From NCBI GenBank assembly GCA_910584265.1, contig CAJTZE010000036.1, forward strand, positions 1-34,961: a DNA stretch of 34,961 nucleotides, in the 5' to 3' direction. Of the stretch, positions 15,944 through 22,476 are shown piece after piece. A program made the position numbers and the translations under genes. This stretch comes from an uncultured Dorea sp. (GTDB lineage Bacteria; Bacillota; Clostridia; Lachnospirales; Lachnospiraceae). The first letter of the stretch is position 1, and every line of letters begins with the position of its first letter. The notes beneath the pieces were generated by a model. It was not told the DNA's origin. It did not search any database and saw nothing but the letters and a program-made list of their open reading frames with translations.

Positions 15944-18277
15944 ATGATCAGGAAAAAAACGAAACATTTATGGATTATTTTTTTGTCTATTTTACTGGCA
16001 GGAGCAGGCATCATAGCTGTGTATGAAAAAAGAGCGGCAGACGGAAAAGCCGTGAAGAGCGGAGCCGGTATGGCGGAGGCAGAGCGGATTATGGAGCTGT
16101 ACCATGACATTTATGAGCGGGCGGCGGAAGCAGAGACCTTAAATGATGTGACGGTGATGCGGCAGATAGTAGAACGTCTGGGAGAGCATGGATTTACAGC
16201 GGTTGACGGTGATAACCAGGTTGATATGGCGAATGCGGAGTGTGCAGAGGAGTTTATCAGGCGGCAGGAAAGCGGGGAAAAAGGAAGCTTAATGGTAATA
16301 AGGATGCTTTATGCAGATGGATTTGCCATATATGATATGGAGACAGAGGACGGGAAGGTGTCTATTGTCAGAGGTTATTATGAATACGAGGACGGCCGCT
16401 TGAAAAACGGAAGCGTTGACCAGTATGATACGGATTTCTGGGAATATACGGAGGAGGGATATCTGCTATTTGAGGGGAGATTATTTTCGGACGAGATGTA
16501 TGCAATGGAACTGGGGGAGATGTCTGAGCATGCCGCGCTGCGGGTGAAACCGCTGGATGAGAAATGCAGAGACTTGAACCGGCGCTATATTCTGCCGGTG
16601 GGATACGGACGGAATAATCTATTCCTTTTCGATTGGAATGAGAAGGATTTTGGAGGAATTGATTTTCAGGATATGTTTGATATCTTTTATCCTCAGTTGT
16701 ATGGACAGAGAAATCCCTATGCGGAGAAGGGGATTGGGACAGGAGAAATGGCGCATGTTCCAGAAGAAGAATTTGAGCATGTGATTCAGTCCTATTTTAA
16801 AATAGAAAGTGGTACGCTGCGAAAGACAGCGGCTTACTTTCCAGAGGATGAGAGCTATGGCTTCCAGACACGGGGGATGGATGAGCTGGAGACTCCGCAG
16901 ATCCCATATCCGGAGGTAGTAAGGTATGTGAAAAATAGTGATGGAACACTTACATTAACGGTCAATGCAGTCTATCCAGATAAGAATCTTTCAAAGGCAT
17001 ATTCCCATGAGGTAACCGTCCGTCCGCTGCCAGAGAACGGAGTGCAGTATGTGTCGAATCATATTATTCCTTCAGAAAATAACGACGCCGGGTCATGGCA
17101 CAAGGACCGTCTGGCGGAGGCTGGAACGCCTGTGCTGTGGGTGCTTCCCCAGGCGGAGAAGTGCCTGCTCACAGAAGAAGAGAAGAAGGAGCTGCAGGCG
17201 ATGGCATTGGAGGCAGGAGAACAGGTGAAGGATGTGTACCGGGACATAGAGGTTATGGAGGGAGCATCCTTCGGCTCGAATATCAGGGTATTTACGGAGG
17301 AGCAGAGAATAGAAGCGGCAGAGCTTTTGGGAAGGGCAGGATTTACAAGCGTTACGGAAGACCGTAATATGGAGAACCCAGAGAAGCTGGAGGAATTTTA
17401 TTCGGCATACGAAAGGAAACAGGATGCTTTGGCGACAGTTGTCCGGGTCAATAAGGACGGGCTGCTGGGCGTTATTACATTTGTATACAGAAACGGGAGC
17501 CTGCAGACCTATTATGTGGGAGTCCGGTGGAGAGAGGGTGGTATACCGGAGCTGAATGATACGTCGGTCAGCGAAGTGGAGGAAATAAATCTGACAGAGA
17601 AGGGGTACTTCATTTATGCCTATAAAATAAAGGTCGAACACGCTGCTCTCCGGCAGTACTGGCGGGTAAAGCCGCTGTCTGATGAGCTGAGGAAGCTGAC
17701 AGAGACTTACGTATCAGGCCTCAGTTATGTGAATTATAATATGCTTGTGAAAAACTGGGATGCAGGAAATGTGGAAGAGATTTTGAGGCCGGGGCTGTTT
17801 GATGATCTGTACCGCATGTATACAGGAGAATCATTTCAGCCGGAAAATGGCAGGATACCGGCTGAGACCTTCGAGAAAATCATGACGGCGTATCTGCCTG
17901 TATCGATAGAACAGCTGAGAACGGCATATGAATATGAGGAGGATGGCGCCAGCTATTTATACGAACGGGTTTCCCCGAAGGCTCATCCCCCATTTGGAGA
18001 AGCCGTTGATTATTGGGAAAATCCGGATGGAACGCTCACGCTGATTGTTGACGGGATATGGCCGGATTATAATTCGGACTGTGCTTTTACCAATCAGATT
18101 ACCGTCCGGCCGTTTTCTGACGGGACATTCCGGTATCTGTCAAATTCCATTGAGCAGAAAGAGCTTCCACTGCCGCCGGCGGCAGGGCGGAGCGCCGGCT
18201 TCTCTCAGGCAGTTCTGGTACAGACTGCGGACTTCCGGGTTCTGCAGGGGAAGGGCAGACTGCGTCAGGGCGCGTAA
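15944..18277 (+). CDS. Membrane-anchored protein with two copies of one extracytoplasmic domain, 3' end replaced
   Basis: 777 residues from the ATG at 15944 (GGGAG in front; an ATG 8 codons earlier has no ribosome site). Basic start RKKTKH, then one hydrophobic segment (about 9-26), giving a signal anchor with the rest outside. Domain A (about 47-375) and domain B (about 417-737) are repeats: EHAALRVKPL matches EHAALRQYWRVKPL, and NSDGTLTLTV-VYPD-VTVRPLPENGVQYVSN matches NPDGTLTLIV-IWPD-ITVRPFSDGTFRYLSN. It resembles Lachnospiraceae DUF6070-type proteins, though I am not certain of that name. After residue 736 the tail is unrelated to the end of domain A and is antisense to the BlaR1 gene: the true end seems lost. 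Two BlaI boxes at its promoter imply control by BlaI. Confidence 0.75.
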   Translation: MIRKKTKHLWIIFLSILLAGAGIIAVYEKRAADGKAVKSGAGMAEAERIMELYHDIYERAAEAETLNDVTVMRQIVERLGEHGFTAVDGDNQVDMANAECAEEFIRRQESGEKGSLMVIRMLYADGFAIYDMETEDGKVSIVRGYYEYEDGRLKNGSVDQYDTDFWEYTEEGYLLFEGRLFSDEMYAMELGEMSEHAALRVKPLDEKCRDLNRRYILPVGYGRNNLFLFDWNEKDFGGIDFQDMFDIFYPQLYGQRNPYAEKGIGTGEMAHVPEEEFEHVIQSYFKIESGTLRKTAAYFPEDESYGFQTRGMDELETPQIPYPEVVRYVKNSDGTLTLTVNAVYPDKNLSKAYSHEVTVRPLPENGVQYVSNHIIPSENNDAGSWHKDRLAEAGTPVLWVLPQAEKCLLTEEEKKELQAMALEAGEQVKDVYRDIEVMEGASFGSNIRVFTEEQRIEAAELLGRAGFTSVTEDRNMENPEKLEEFYSAYERKQDALATVVRVNKDGLLGVITFVYRNGSLQTYYVGVRWREGGIPELNDTSVSEVEEINLTEKGYFIYAYKIKVEHAALRQYWRVKPLSDELRKLTETYVSGLSYVNYNMLVKNWDAGNVEEILRPGLFDDLYRMYTGESFQPENGRIPAETFEKIMTAYLPVSIEQLRTAYEYEEDGASYLYERVSPKAHPPFGEAVDYWENPDGTLTLIVDGIWPDYNSDCAFTNQITVRPFSDGTFRYLSNSIEQKELPLPPAAGRSAGFSQAVLVQTADFRVLQGKGRLRQGA

Positions 18278-18685
18278 GCGCACGAGTGATTTTACCATGA
18301 AGCGAAGCATTACCAGCATTCCGGCAACCCATACGACACATAAAAGGGAACCGATATGGCTGTGTGCGCTGATATTTACGGTAAAGTCAGGAAGCCGGCT
18401 TATGGAAGCGCCGGGTCTTTTATTGACTGCTTTTATAGCGGCAGTTCCTATATTAGAGGCGGAGAATGTGCCAAACCCTTTCAGCCATGGGAAAATCTGC
18501 GGAAGGACATCCATGTGGAAGGGAAGGAAGGGAGCGGCCAGAGCACCTAGAAAAAGAAACCACAAACGATACTGCATGCGGGGAGACAGGCTGGAATGAA
18601 ACAGCCATTTGAGCAGCAAAAGTATTCCAAGCATAACGCTGAGAAATAGATTGCTGATCAAAAAACGCAGCATGAAACCAGACAT
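18140..18685 (-). pseudogene. BlaR1/MecR1-like sensor, truncated before its M56 protease domain
   Basis: 181 residues. The N-terminal membrane part of the M56/BlaR1 family is intact: MSGFMLRFLISNLFLS, then LSPRMQYRLWFLFLGALAAPF, and a third hydrophobic segment about residue 108-128. The frame ends soon after LQNPEVRSLYQNCLREAG. In normal BlaR1 proteins (about 500-600 residues) the HEXXH zinc protease domain and the extracellular sensor domain follow; both are absent. The last codons are antisense to the convergent two-domain gene, so one deletion probably removed both 3' ends. It starts right after the BlaI stop codon (TAG then ATG), the usual blaI-blaR1 operon. Without the protease it cannot inactivate BlaI. 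Confidence 0.8.
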
Positions 18686-19072
18686 CTATTCACCTCCCTC
18701 TTTTTGCGGGTCAGAGAGAAGAGCGCGGAGGGAATCGATATCGTCTGTTGAAAGCCGGTCCTGTTCCAGATACGACGACAGCATGGCAGTGATATCACCA
18801 TTGTAAAAGCGATTTAAGAAAGAGCTGCTTTCCTGTCCGATGTACTCATCCTGCTTTACCAAAGGAGTATAGACAAAGATCCGTCCCTGCCTCTCGTAGG
18901 TGAGCACGCCTTTATTTGTAAGGCGCTTGATCAGCGTATGTATGGTCTTGGGACTCCAGGCGGTGGTTCTTATCAGGTGTTCGGTAATCTCGTTCGTGTT
19001 GATTGGTGCATATTTCCATACAATTTTCATAACTTCAAATTCTGCTTCAGAAATCTGTGGTAAACTGCCCAT
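18686..19072 (-). CDS. BlaI/MecI/CopY-family transcriptional repressor
   Basis: 128 residues from the ATG at 19072 (GAGAGGG six bases in front; five extra codons upstream are excluded). Winged helix: ISEAEFEVMKIVWKYAPINT, the recognition helix WSPKTIHTLIKRLTNKGVL, the wing GRIFVYTPLV; then a C-terminal dimerisation helix region with SFLNRFYNGDITAM. It represses genes through TACA-N2-TGTA sites; three such sites are in this neighbourhood, two at the two-domain protein and one (one mismatch) before its own gene. Its partner sensor is truncated, so induction is probably lost. No beta-lactamase gene is present. Promoter and operator are on the minus strand upstream. Confidence 0.9.
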   Translation of the reverse strand: MGSLPQISEAEFEVMKIVWKYAPINTNEITEHLIRTTAWSPKTIHTLIKRLTNKGVLTYERQGRIFVYTPLVKQDEYIGQESSSFLNRFYNGDITAMLSSYLEQDRLSTDDIDSLRALLSDPQKEGGE

Positions 19073-19091
19073 ATAAATCCCTCTCAATTCT

Positions 19092-19101
19092 TACGGATGT
19101 A
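19092..19101. promoter_or_regulatory. BlaI-type operator before blaI, one mismatch
   Basis: TACG-GA-TGTA matches the TACA-N2-TGTA core in 7 of 8 positions and lies between the blaI -10 box (19110-19115) and its start codon, fitting autorepression. Confidence 0.6.
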
Positions 19102-19109
19102 GTAACATA

Positions 19110-19138
19110 AGTATAAATGCAGGATGTGGTATTGTCAA
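19110..19138 (-). promoter_or_regulatory. Promoter of the blaI-blaR1 operon
   Basis: Minus strand TTGACA (19138-19133), 17-base spacer, TATACT (19115-19110). Near consensus and well placed for the BlaI start at 19072. Confidence 0.75.
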
Positions 19139-19156
19139 CAGAGCATCATAATATAG

Positions 19157-19185
19157 TTGACGAAACAATACTCAGCTATTATTAT
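19157..19185 (+). promoter_or_regulatory. Promoter of the cobalamin riboswitch operon
   Basis: TTGACG (19157-19162), 17-base spacer, TATTAT (19180-19185), immediately upstream of the riboswitch. Confidence 0.75.
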
Positions 19186-19189
19186 ATAG

Positions 19190-19440
19190 AATGGATTGTC
19201 CGGGGAAACAGGTGCGAATCCTGTACGAGCCCGTCGCCGTGAGGCATGCGTATTGGATGGAAATGGTCCGATAAGATAACTATTATTAACCTTACCCGAA
19301 GCCGCAGCAAGGGGAAAGGCCATTGGAATATATCTGAGAAGGCTGGTTAATAGGATGCCGAGTCGAAATATCCGGGCAGGAAAAACCTCCGATATATAAC
19401 TGCGGGCGCCGGTTCTGGAGGAAATAAAAATCAAAGGAGA
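19190..19440 (+). ncRNA. Cobalamin riboswitch with expression platform
   Basis: The leader carries the conserved adenosylcobalamin-riboswitch blocks: GGGGAAACAGGTGCGAATC (from 19202), CTGTACGAGCCCGTCGCC, and near the 3' end GATGCCGAGTCGAAATATCC followed by GGGCAGG (about 19354-19380), the counterpart of the B12 box. Downstream, CCTCC (19386-19390) can pair with GGAGG (19427-19431) or with the AGGAG ribosome site at 19435, suggesting B12-dependent blocking of translation start. It controls the lipoprotein and ECF genes that follow. Confidence 0.85.
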
Positions 19441-19448
19441 TTAAGAAG

Positions 19449-19931
19449 ATGCAGATGAAATGGAGTAAAAAATTATCGTCATTCATCCTTTGTGTGGTGC
19501 TTACTGCGGCTATGGCACTGTCTACATTTGGCTGTAATGGCAGACAGAATGATACGGCTTCTGAGGGAGCGAAGGCGGATGTGCAGGCGGAAGCGCAGGA
19601 AAAGGACCAGGCACAGGCCGATGACAACGTGCTTGGAACGGGAGATACCGGATTTTCGCTGAAGGTGGCAGACCAGGAAGGTGCGGAAACGGAGTTTGAG
19701 ATCCGTACGGACAAGGAGACGGTGGGAGAAGCTCTGCTGGAGCTTGAACTGATCGAAGGAGACGAAAGCGAATACGGCCTGTACGTTAAGACTGTGAACG
19801 GGATTACTGCCGACTATGACGAGGACGGCACATACTGGGCGTTTTATATTGGCGGCGAGTATGCGCAGACAGGCGTGGATTCGACGCCTGTAACGGAGGG
19901 CGGAGAGTATTCTTTTAAGGTTGAAAAATAG
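19449..19931 (+). CDS. DUF4430 (transcobalamin C-terminal-like) lipoprotein
   Basis: 160 residues. Signal sequence MQMKWSKKLSSFILCVVLTA with a lipobox-type cysteine (TFGC, Cys29), so it is probably a surface lipoprotein. A low-complexity Gln/Ala/Asp/Glu linker (about 33-62) leads to a DUF4430 domain (about 65-160) with FSLKVADQEG, TVGEALLELELIEGD, SEYGLYVKTVNGITADYD, DGTYWAFYIGGEYAQTGVD. The family is related to the C-terminal beta domain of transcobalamin and intrinsic factor, which grips cobalamin. It lies behind a cobalamin riboswitch and 2 bases before an ECF S-component, so it probably captures corrinoids at the surface. AGGAGA eight bases upstream fixes the start. Confidence 0.85.
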   Translation: MQMKWSKKLSSFILCVVLTAAMALSTFGCNGRQNDTASEGAKADVQAEAQEKDQAQADDNVLGTGDTGFSLKVADQEGAETEFEIRTDKETVGEALLELELIEGDESEYGLYVKTVNGITADYDEDGTYWAFYIGGEYAQTGVDSTPVTEGGEYSFKVEK

Positions 19932-19933
19932 CT

Positions 19934-20452
19934 ATGAAGCTTACAACCAGAGAGGTTGCTGTGTTCGGGATGCTCGGGGCGCTGATGTATGCTTCCAAGA
20001 CGCTTATGGAGATTGCTCCGAATGTCCATCTGATCGGTGTGTTTATTGTGTCATTTACGGTTGTCTACCGGAAAAAGGCCTTATACCCTATTTATATTTA
20101 TGCAATTTTATGCGGTATTTCCGGCGGCTTTGCCGCATGGTGGATTCCGTATTTGTACGTGTGGACCGTTCTCTGGGGAGCAGTTATGCTTCTCCCGGAG
20201 AACCTTCCCGGTAAGGTTCGGCCTGTTATATATATGGCGGTCTGCGCGGCCCACGGTTTTCTGTTCGGGACGCTGTACGCTCCGGCGCAGGCGCTGCTGT
20301 TTGGATTGGATTTTCAGGGGATGACAGCGTGGATCATTGCGGGGCTTCCCTGGGACTGCATCCACGGAATCAGCAATTTCTTTTGTGGAATTTTAATCGT
20401 GCCAGTAATTTCCATATTAAAAAAGGTAGAAAATTTGGGGGAAAGCAGTTAA
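19934..20452 (+). CDS. ECF transporter S-component, probable cobalamin/corrinoid specificity
   Basis: 172-residue integral membrane protein with about six hydrophobic segments, the length typical for ECF substrate-binding (S) subunits, starting MKLTTREVAVFGMLGALMYA, a usual S-component opening. It needs the shared EcfA-EcfA'-EcfT energising module, which is not encoded here. It follows the DUF4430 lipoprotein by 2 bases and shares its riboswitch, so I infer vitamin B12 or precursor uptake. Another S-component family with CbrT-like function is possible; sequence alone does not settle the ligand. Confidence 0.82.
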   Translation: MKLTTREVAVFGMLGALMYASKTLMEIAPNVHLIGVFIVSFTVVYRKKALYPIYIYAILCGISGGFAAWWIPYLYVWTVLWGAVMLLPENLPGKVRPVIYMAVCAAHGFLFGTLYAPAQALLFGLDFQGMTAWIIAGLPWDCIHGISNFFCGILIVPVISILKKVENLGESS

Positions 20453-20464
20453 AATTCTCTTAAG

Positions 20465-20484
20465 GAAATCTTTCGGATTTCTTT
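20465..20484 (+). terminator. Weak terminator after the ECF gene
   Basis: GAAATC (20465-20470) and GATTTC (20476-20481) with a TTTCG loop, followed by TTTC. A short stem, so only a possible terminator. Confidence 0.4.
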
Positions 20485-20630
20485 CAAAATGGCAGTTTCA
20501 TTAAGAAATATTTAAGCTGCTTTTCCGTTTCTTAAGCTGACGGGGATAGGAAAAAGCATAATTATGTGGTAAAATGTATTTATCACAAAAATAGAAAGGC
20601 ATCTTTGGCTGTTTAGAAAAGGAACTACAC

Positions 20631-21185
20631 ATGAAAACGATTTATATTCTTTTAACAAAATCAGATTCTATATTATCCAGGATCATACATTTTATTACGA
20701 TGGATTCTTATACCCATGTTTCCATTGCGTTTGATGAAAATCTGCAACAGATGTACAGCTCGTCCAGAAAGAATGGACGTACAGTTCTGCCGGCAGGACC
20801 CTGTATGGAACAGATTAGTTACGGATATTACCGGAAGCATGCTTCGAGGATTCCCTGCCTGCTCTATGAACTGGAGGTTGATGAGGAGACTTACATTCAG
20901 GCAAGAAAAGAAGTAGAGAGGATTATGGAAAATTCAGAGGAATATCATTATAATATATTCGGCCTGCTGCTGTGTCAGTTTAATATTCCATATCACAGGA
21001 AACGCCACTATTTTTGCTCGCAGTTTGTCAGCGAGGTACTGGTTAAGAGCAGTGCATTGAAGCTTCCGAAGGATGTGTCGCTTATGAAGCCCAGCGACTA
21101 TATGTTCCTCCCGGAGCTGAGCTATCGGTTTCAGGGACAGCTGTGGGATCTGGTGATGAGACAGAGAACCATGGCAGTCATGTAA
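20631..21185 (+). CDS. Permuted NlpC/P60 (YiiX/LRAT-like) thiol hydrolase family protein
   Basis: 184 residues with no signal peptide. The order His29 in SYTHVSIAFDE, then Cys129 in YFCSQFVSEVL, is that of circularly permuted papain-like NlpC/P60 proteins, in which histidine precedes cysteine. The fold begins MKTIYILLTKSDSILSRIIHF, as in relatives that handle lipids or cell-wall peptides. The ending LKLPKDVSLMKPSDYMFL is also typical. The substrate is unknown. It stands alone, 178 bases after the ECF gene. Confidence 0.72.
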   Translation: MKTIYILLTKSDSILSRIIHFITMDSYTHVSIAFDENLQQMYSSSRKNGRTVLPAGPCMEQISYGYYRKHASRIPCLLYELEVDEETYIQARKEVERIMENSEEYHYNIFGLLLCQFNIPYHRKRHYFCSQFVSEVLVKSSALKLPKDVSLMKPSDYMFLPELSYRFQGQLWDLVMRQRTMAVM

Positions 21186-21237
21186 GAGAAACAGAGCGTG
21201 TTTTGTCACGCAACAGGATGAAGGGCAGGATAGTTCT

Positions 21238-21470
21238 ATGCTGTTAGAAAAGCTGAAGGACGGAATAAAATTTACCAATAATGAGAAGGAGACGGCCCGC
21301 TACATATTGGAGAATCTGGATAAGGTTCCCGGCATGTCTTCCGCCGAGCTGGCGCGGGCGGCGTTTACCAGCAAGGCTGCGGTGGTGCGCTTAAGCCAAA
21401 AACTGGGTCTTACAGGATATCAGGAGTTCCGGCTGAAGCTGGTGGAGAAGATCAATCAGAAAAACCGGCT
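21238..21470 (+). pseudogene. 5' fragment of an RpiR/MurR-type regulator
   Basis: The frame starting at 21238 gives the RpiR N-terminal helix-turn-helix (KFTNNEKETARYILENLDKV, SSAELARAAFTSKAAVVRL, GLTGYQEFRLKL) up to about codon 77. After that the sugar-isomerase (SIS) effector domain is missing and the frame reads into a different gene remnant, stopping at 21549. The lost part would be about 170-190 residues. Truncated at a junction with a GH1 glycosidase tail (next entry). Confidence 0.85.
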
Positions 21471-21623
21471 TTCCCCACTACAGGGGAAATGTCCAAGCGC
21501 TACGGCTTTATCTATGTGGATAAGGACGATGTGGGAAACGGAACACTGAAACGCTCACGGAAGAAATCCTTTGGCTGGTATAAGGAAGTCATTGCTTCAA
21601 ACGGAGAAAATCTGAAGGAATAA
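21471..21623 (+). pseudogene. 3' fragment of a GH1 (phospho-)beta-glucosidase gene
   Basis: In a frame different from the RpiR fragment, TTGEMSKRYGFIYVDKDDVG is followed by NGTLKR-SRKKSFGWYKEVIASNGE and a stop at 21621-21623. This is the characteristic C-terminus of GH1 6-phospho-beta-glucosidases. About 50 codons remain of the usual 460-480; the rest, including both catalytic glutamates, is gone. RpiR regulators often sit before such genes, so a deletion most likely removed the middle of a beta-glucoside operon. Confidence 0.85.
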
Positions 21624-21637
21624 TAAAGATGGTTTTA

Positions 21638-21666
21638 TTGACTGTAGAAGCCGATTGTTATAATAT
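21638..21666 (+). promoter_or_regulatory. Possible promoter of rpiB
   Basis: TTGACT (21638-21643), 17 bases, TAATAT (21661-21666), ending 43 bases before the rpiB start codon. Confidence 0.55.
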
Positions 21667-21709
21667 TGTATACAGACAGGAAGAGTTTCCTTAGAAAGGG
21701 GCATAAATT

Positions 21710-22165
21710 ATGAAAATCGGTATTGGAAATGACCATGCGGCGGTAGATATGAAGAATGAGATTATGGCGTATTTGGAGGAGAAGGGCCATGAAGTAGTAA
21801 ATTTTGGAACGGATTCCAATGAGAGCTGCAATTATCCAGAGTATGGCGAGAAGGTCGGTATTGCAGTTGCGGGCGGAGAGGTTGATCTGGGGATCTTGAT
21901 CTGCGGTACCGGCGTGGGCATCTCTATTGCGGCGAATAAGGTAGAAGGCATCCGGGCGGTTGTCTGCAGCGAGCCGTATTCAGCAAAGCTTTCCAGAGAG
22001 CATAACAACAGCAATATCCTGGCGTTCGGTGCAAGAGTAATCGGTATTGAGACAGCCAAGATGATCGTAGATGCATGGCTGGACGCTGAATTTATGGGCG
22101 GCAAGCATGGCAAGAGAGTTGATATGATTATGGAGATCGAGCAGAGGAAGATCCACGGGAAATAA
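21710..22165 (+). CDS. rpiB: Ribose-5-phosphate isomerase B (RpiB/LacAB family)
   Basis: Interconverts ribulose 5-phosphate and ribose 5-phosphate in the cytosol. 151 residues, the family length. Seen: the start KIGIGNDHAAVDMK, the active-site cysteine in ILICGTGVGISIAANK (Cys65) and the REHNNSN motif with His98. LacA/LacB galactose-6-phosphate isomerases share these features, but no lac genes are near, so RpiB is preferred. An adjacent deletion scar removed a sugar operon just upstream; rpiB itself is intact with its own promoter. Confidence 0.9.
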   Translation: MKIGIGNDHAAVDMKNEIMAYLEEKGHEVVNFGTDSNESCNYPEYGEKVGIAVAGGEVDLGILICGTGVGISIAANKVEGIRAVVCSEPYSAKLSREHNNSNILAFGARVIGIETAKMIVDAWLDAEFMGGKHGKRVDMIMEIEQRKIHGK

Positions 22166-22293
22166 ATCAGATATTGAGTCAGGGAGATAAACCCGGCCTG
22201 CCAGAGCATTTCCGGCGGCTGGGTTATTGTTGACTTTGCGGGAATTATTGGATATAATTATTTTCGCATAGAGGGTAATGCTTCTGGATGTTT

Positions 22294-22382
22294 GGAGAGT
22301 TATCGAAGCGGCCATAACGAACTGCACTCGAAATGCAGTTGTCCCGGTTTGGGGCACGTGGGTTCGAATCCCACACTCTCCG
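22294..22382 (+). tRNA. tRNA-Ser(CGA)
   Basis: Full cloverleaf: acceptor GGAGAGT/ACTCTCC with discriminator G, a 3-bp D stem TCG/CGA, anticodon stem CTGCA/TGCAG with loop CTCGAAA (anticodon CGA, reads UCG), a long variable arm (CCC/GGG hairpin) diagnostic for serine, and T arm GTGGG-TTCGAAT-CCCAC. CCA is not encoded. The foreign element starts a few bases downstream. Confidence 0.95.
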
Positions 22383-22387
22383 CTGGT

Positions 22388-22436
22388 AAAAAGAGCCTGG
22401 ATTTCGTACCCTTCACATAAGGAAGTGAAGGGTACG
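22388..22436. repeat. Left-edge palindrome of the element
   Basis: AAAAAGAGCC (22388-22397), 7 bases, then a perfect 12-bp stem CGTACCCTTCAC (22405-22416)/GTGAAGGGTACG (22425-22436) with an 8-base loop. The 17-base block CTTCACATAAGGAAGTG (22411-22427) and the AAAAAGAGCC block both recur, inverted, at the right edge. Read outward it is hairpin, spacer, GGCTCTTTTT, which resembles an outward terminator. Confidence 0.7.
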
Positions 22437-22476
22437 AGGGCATCTCTGTATCAAATTACGATATAGTCATTCGTGG

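Noticed and set aside
22294..22382. tRNA-Ser as attachment site of the element
   Set aside because: No copy of the tRNA 3' end is seen at the right edge, and the recombinase is a serine type, which does not usually use tRNA genes.
22405..22436. Left-edge hairpin as the terminator of tRNA-Ser
   Set aside because: On the plus strand no T-run follows the stem; the T-run is only in the outward (minus) direction.
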